Of a stretch of 25,855 nt of DNA, positions 23,966-25,855 are shown piece by piece. How positions within the stretch are numbered: the stretch's first letter is position 1; each line of letters starts with the position of its first letter. Under the pieces are notes generated by a model. That model ran no database searches, was not told where the DNA came from, and worked only from the letters and a program-made list of their open reading frames with translations. The position numbers and the translations under genes are program-made. Origin of the DNA: UBA12191 sp964422295 (GTDB lineage Bacteria; Planctomycetota; UBA8108; UBA1146); NCBI GenBank assembly GCA_964422295.1, contig CAYRAM010000032.1, positions 1 to 25,855 of the forward strand, read 5' to 3'.

Positions 23966-25597
23966 CTAGAATGCGCCAACGCCTTCGTGGTCGTGATGAT
24001 GATCTTCCTCTTCGGTCTCATTCGGAATATCCGTTACAACCGCATTCGAGGTCAGAAGCATCGTTGCCGTACTCACAGCATTCTGCAAAGCGCTGCAGAT
24101 CACTGCGCAGGAATCGATGATTCCACTCTCGTACATGTCGCAGTAATCCAGTTTGGCAAAGTCATATCCGAAGCTCTCGCTCTCTTCTGCACGAACTTCC
24201 CTGAGAAGGCTGGAAGGCTCGACATCCGCATTGGTCGCCAATTGACGAAAAGGATCTTCGAGCGCCTTTGCCAGGATCACTGCAGCCAATTTGTCCATCG
24301 GACTCTTGAGGCGAACGTTGGTGACCTCATTGCTAGCGTGGATCAAACCGATCCCCCCACCAGGAAGGACTCCCGCTTCAAGCGCGGATCGGGTCGCCGA
24401 CAATGAATTGTCAAAACGCTTCTTGCGCTCTTTCACTTCTCCTTCTGTGGCACCTCCGACGCGGATCACAGCCACGCCACCGATGAGACGAGCCAGACGC
24501 TCTTGTAATTTTTCTCTATCGTAGTCGCTGCTGGCATTTTCGATCTCAAGACGGATCAAACGGGTCCGCTCCGCCATGTCCTTTTTCTTGCCAGCACCCT
24601 CGAGGAGAGTGGTGGTTTGAGAGGTCACCTCGATCTTTTTGGCTTTGCCCAAGTCGGAAATTTTGATTCCAGAGGGCTCGATTCCCAGGTCTTTGAAAAT
24701 CGCCCTGCCACCGGTGGCGACAGCGATATCCTCCAGCATCGCCTTTCTGCGATCCCCGTATCCTGGTGCCTTCACAGCAACCACCTGGAGTGCACCCTTT
24801 TGGCAATTGACCACAAGAGTCGACAGGGCCTCACCGTCAACGTCCTCTGCGATCAAAACCAATGGCTTGCGCTTCTCGACCACCATTTCAAGCACTGGAA
24901 GAATCTGTGAAATATTGGAAACCTTTTCCTCCATGATGAGGAGGTAGGGGTCTTCCAGTGTGATGGCCGCTGAATCGGGTTCGGTCACAAATTGTTGCGA
25001 GATGTACCCACGATCAAAGTGAAGGCCATCCACGACTTCGAGAACCGTATCGGTACTCTTGCCTTCTTCGATGCTGCAAACCCCATCGTCGCCGACACGT
25101 TCGAGAGCTTCAGCAATGCACTTGCCGATCGCTTCATCGTTATTGGCAGCGATCTTCGCAATACTGGTGACCGCTTCATAGTCCTCAACTTCGACCGCCA
25201 TTTCACGCAACTTCTTCTCGATGCGACTGGCGACGGAGAGCAAACTCCGCTGCAACAGAACCGGATTTTCGCCTGCGGCAACTTGCCGCATTCCCTGTGA
25301 AAAGATGGCGTGAGCCAACACTGTCGCTGTGGTGCTTCCATCCCCTGCCTCTCGGGCGGTCAGGGATCCGGACTCTCTCATCAACCGTGCACCGATATTT
25401 TCGACTCGATCTTCCAAATCGATTTCTTCGGCAACGGTTGCTCCATCTTTGGTCACCTTGGGACCACCCCAGGAGCGGTCGATGATGGCGGATCTTCCAC
25501 GGGGACCGAGGGTGGTTTTCACCGCCCTTGCGACCTTGTCTGCTCCACTGAGCAACTTCTCCCTGGCGGTGTCTTCGAAAGTCAATTCCTTGGCCAT
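23966..25597 (-). CDS. groEL: Chaperonin GroEL, copy 2 (divergent; Asp398 replaced by Asn, His-rich tail)
   Basis: The 543-residue protein is clearly a GroEL: GPRGRSAIID, VTKDGATVAEEI, IAEDVDGEALSTLVVN and APGYGDRRKAMLEDIA are all in place. It differs from the norm at key sites. The residue equal to E. coli Asp398, needed for ATP hydrolysis, is Asn (N397, in RFDNSLSATRSA). GDGTTT is GDGSTT. The substrate-binding Y203 is Gln (ISQQF, Q202). The tail is EEEDHHHDHEGVGAF instead of Gly-Gly-Met repeats. It is the first gene of the chaperone operon, with AGGAGAG six nt before the ATG and a 17-bp repeat array just upstream. A slow or non-hydrolysing paralogue is inferred, not shown. Confidence 0.95.
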   Translation of the reverse strand: MAKELTFEDTAREKLLSGADKVARAVKTTLGPRGRSAIIDRSWGGPKVTKDGATVAEEIDLEDRVENIGARLMRESGSLTAREAGDGSTTATVLAHAIFSQGMRQVAAGENPVLLQRSLLSVASRIEKKLREMAVEVEDYEAVTSIAKIAANNDEAIGKCIAEALERVGDDGVCSIEEGKSTDTVLEVVDGLHFDRGYISQQFVTEPDSAAITLEDPYLLIMEEKVSNISQILPVLEMVVEKRKPLVLIAEDVDGEALSTLVVNCQKGALQVVAVKAPGYGDRRKAMLEDIAVATGGRAIFKDLGIEPSGIKISDLGKAKKIEVTSQTTTLLEGAGKKKDMAERTRLIRLEIENASSDYDREKLQERLARLIGGVAVIRVGGATEGEVKERKKRFDNSLSATRSALEAGVLPGGGIGLIHASNEVTNVRLKSPMDKLAAVILAKALEDPFRQLATNADVEPSSLLREVRAEESESFGYDFAKLDYCDMYESGIIDSCAVICSALQNAVSTATMLLTSNAVVTDIPNETEEEDHHHDHEGVGAF

Positions 25598-25610
25598 GGG
25601 GATCTCTCCT

Positions 25611-25693
25611 CTTTCAAAGTTTCAATGCTTTCAAAGTCTCAATGCTTTCAAAGTCTCAATTCTTTCAAAGTCTCAATTCTCAAAGTCTCACTT
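25611..25693. repeat. Four and a half 17-bp tandem repeats in the groEL leader
   Basis: The unit CTTTCAAAGTCTCAAT(G/T) occurs at 25611-25627 (one mismatch), 25628-25644, 25645-25661 and 25662-25678, and in a decayed 15-bp copy at 25679-25693. Each holds the 9-bp palindrome CTTT-C-AAAG. On the minus strand the last unit ends next to the AGGAGAG ribosome binding site of groEL copy 2. It is not a CIRCE element (no TTAGCACTC-N9-GAGTGCTAA). Confidence 0.9.
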
Positions 25694-25795
25694 CACTTTG
25701 GGTCGTAATCAGGAGGGGGGGCGAACGATGGGATCAAATCCCCACCGAAGTGCACGCACCCGGCCCTTTCCTGCCTCCCCCAAACCGGCGGGGCT

Positions 25796-25855
25796 GCGAT
25801 TCGGCGAGACCGCGATTCGGCGAGACCGCGATTCGGCGAGACCGCGATTCGGCGA
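25796..25855. repeat. 16-bp tandem repeat cut by the right window edge
   Basis: GCGATTCGGCGAGACC is repeated without change at 25796-25811, 25812-25827 and 25828-25843, and the first 12 bases of a fourth copy reach the end of the window. There are no spacers, so it is not a CRISPR array. Either it is a natural minisatellite or the assembly collapsed here. The 100 bp before it (25694-25795) show no gene or clear promoter. Confidence 0.9.

Noticed and set aside
25598..25795. CIRCE/HrcA operator upstream of groEL
   Set aside because: No TTAGCACTC-N9-GAGTGCTAA or close variant is present on either strand.
25796..25855. Possible CRISPR array
   Set aside because: The 16-bp units are joined head to tail with no spacers.

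Overview
The window looks like a bacterial chromosome segment of about 50-55% G+C (judged by eye). I suggest a Planctomycetota or other PVC-group bacterium with moderate confidence. The reasons are two unlike groEL genes in one chaperone operon, a GFTLVE-type prepilin, several secreted proteins carrying a short strand-rich NG...G module, a DUF4388 sensor protein, and a lysine-rich histone H1-like protein. No gene tree was possible. I see no CRISPR array, insertion sequence, tRNA or rRNA.

Layout from left to right. (1) 1-293, minus: the N-terminal part of a histone H1-like protein, cut by the window edge. (2) 956-2409, minus: two overlapping genes, a membrane-anchored acidic protein and a secreted protein. 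(3) 2525-4241, minus: hemW, then a small protein with MshEN-like helical repeats and a zinc ribbon. (4) 4401-8248, plus: a 976-residue DUF4388/TPR-like/transmembrane/PEGA-like/propeller protein and a probable exported protein. (5) 8262-12293, minus: purB, rsgA, an ECF sigma factor and its zf-HC2/FecR anti-sigma factor, closely spaced or overlapping. (6) 12428-16322, plus: an exported protein with a degenerate metallopeptidase domain, a TonB-like protein and tilS. (7) 16387-18707, minus: an exported protein, a small cytoplasmic protein and a propeller lipoprotein, ending in a hairpin terminator. (8) 19399-20022, plus: a prepilin-like protein. (9) 20103-25597, minus: groEL copy 2, groEL copy 1, dnaJ, grpE, an fmdB-type zinc ribbon gene and yacG. 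Regions 8 and 9 share a strong bidirectional terminator.

How the genes work together. Region 9 is a protein-folding operon without groES or dnaK in view. Its two GroELs have diverged at residues that matter for ATP hydrolysis and substrate binding. Regions 2, 4, 6 and 7 mostly encode envelope or exported proteins of unknown function mixed with housekeeping enzymes (HemW, PurB, RsgA, TilS). The sigma/anti-sigma pair suggests envelope-linked transcription control.

The strongest leads are the GroEL paralogue with Asn in place of the catalytic Asp398, the 17-bp palindromic repeat array directly in front of its ribosome binding site, the apparently inactivated peptidase-like domain at 12428-14092, and a promoter-like sequence with a palindrome between its -35 and -10 boxes at 19090-19119. 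Both window ends lie in tandem repeats, which suggests that the contig broke there.
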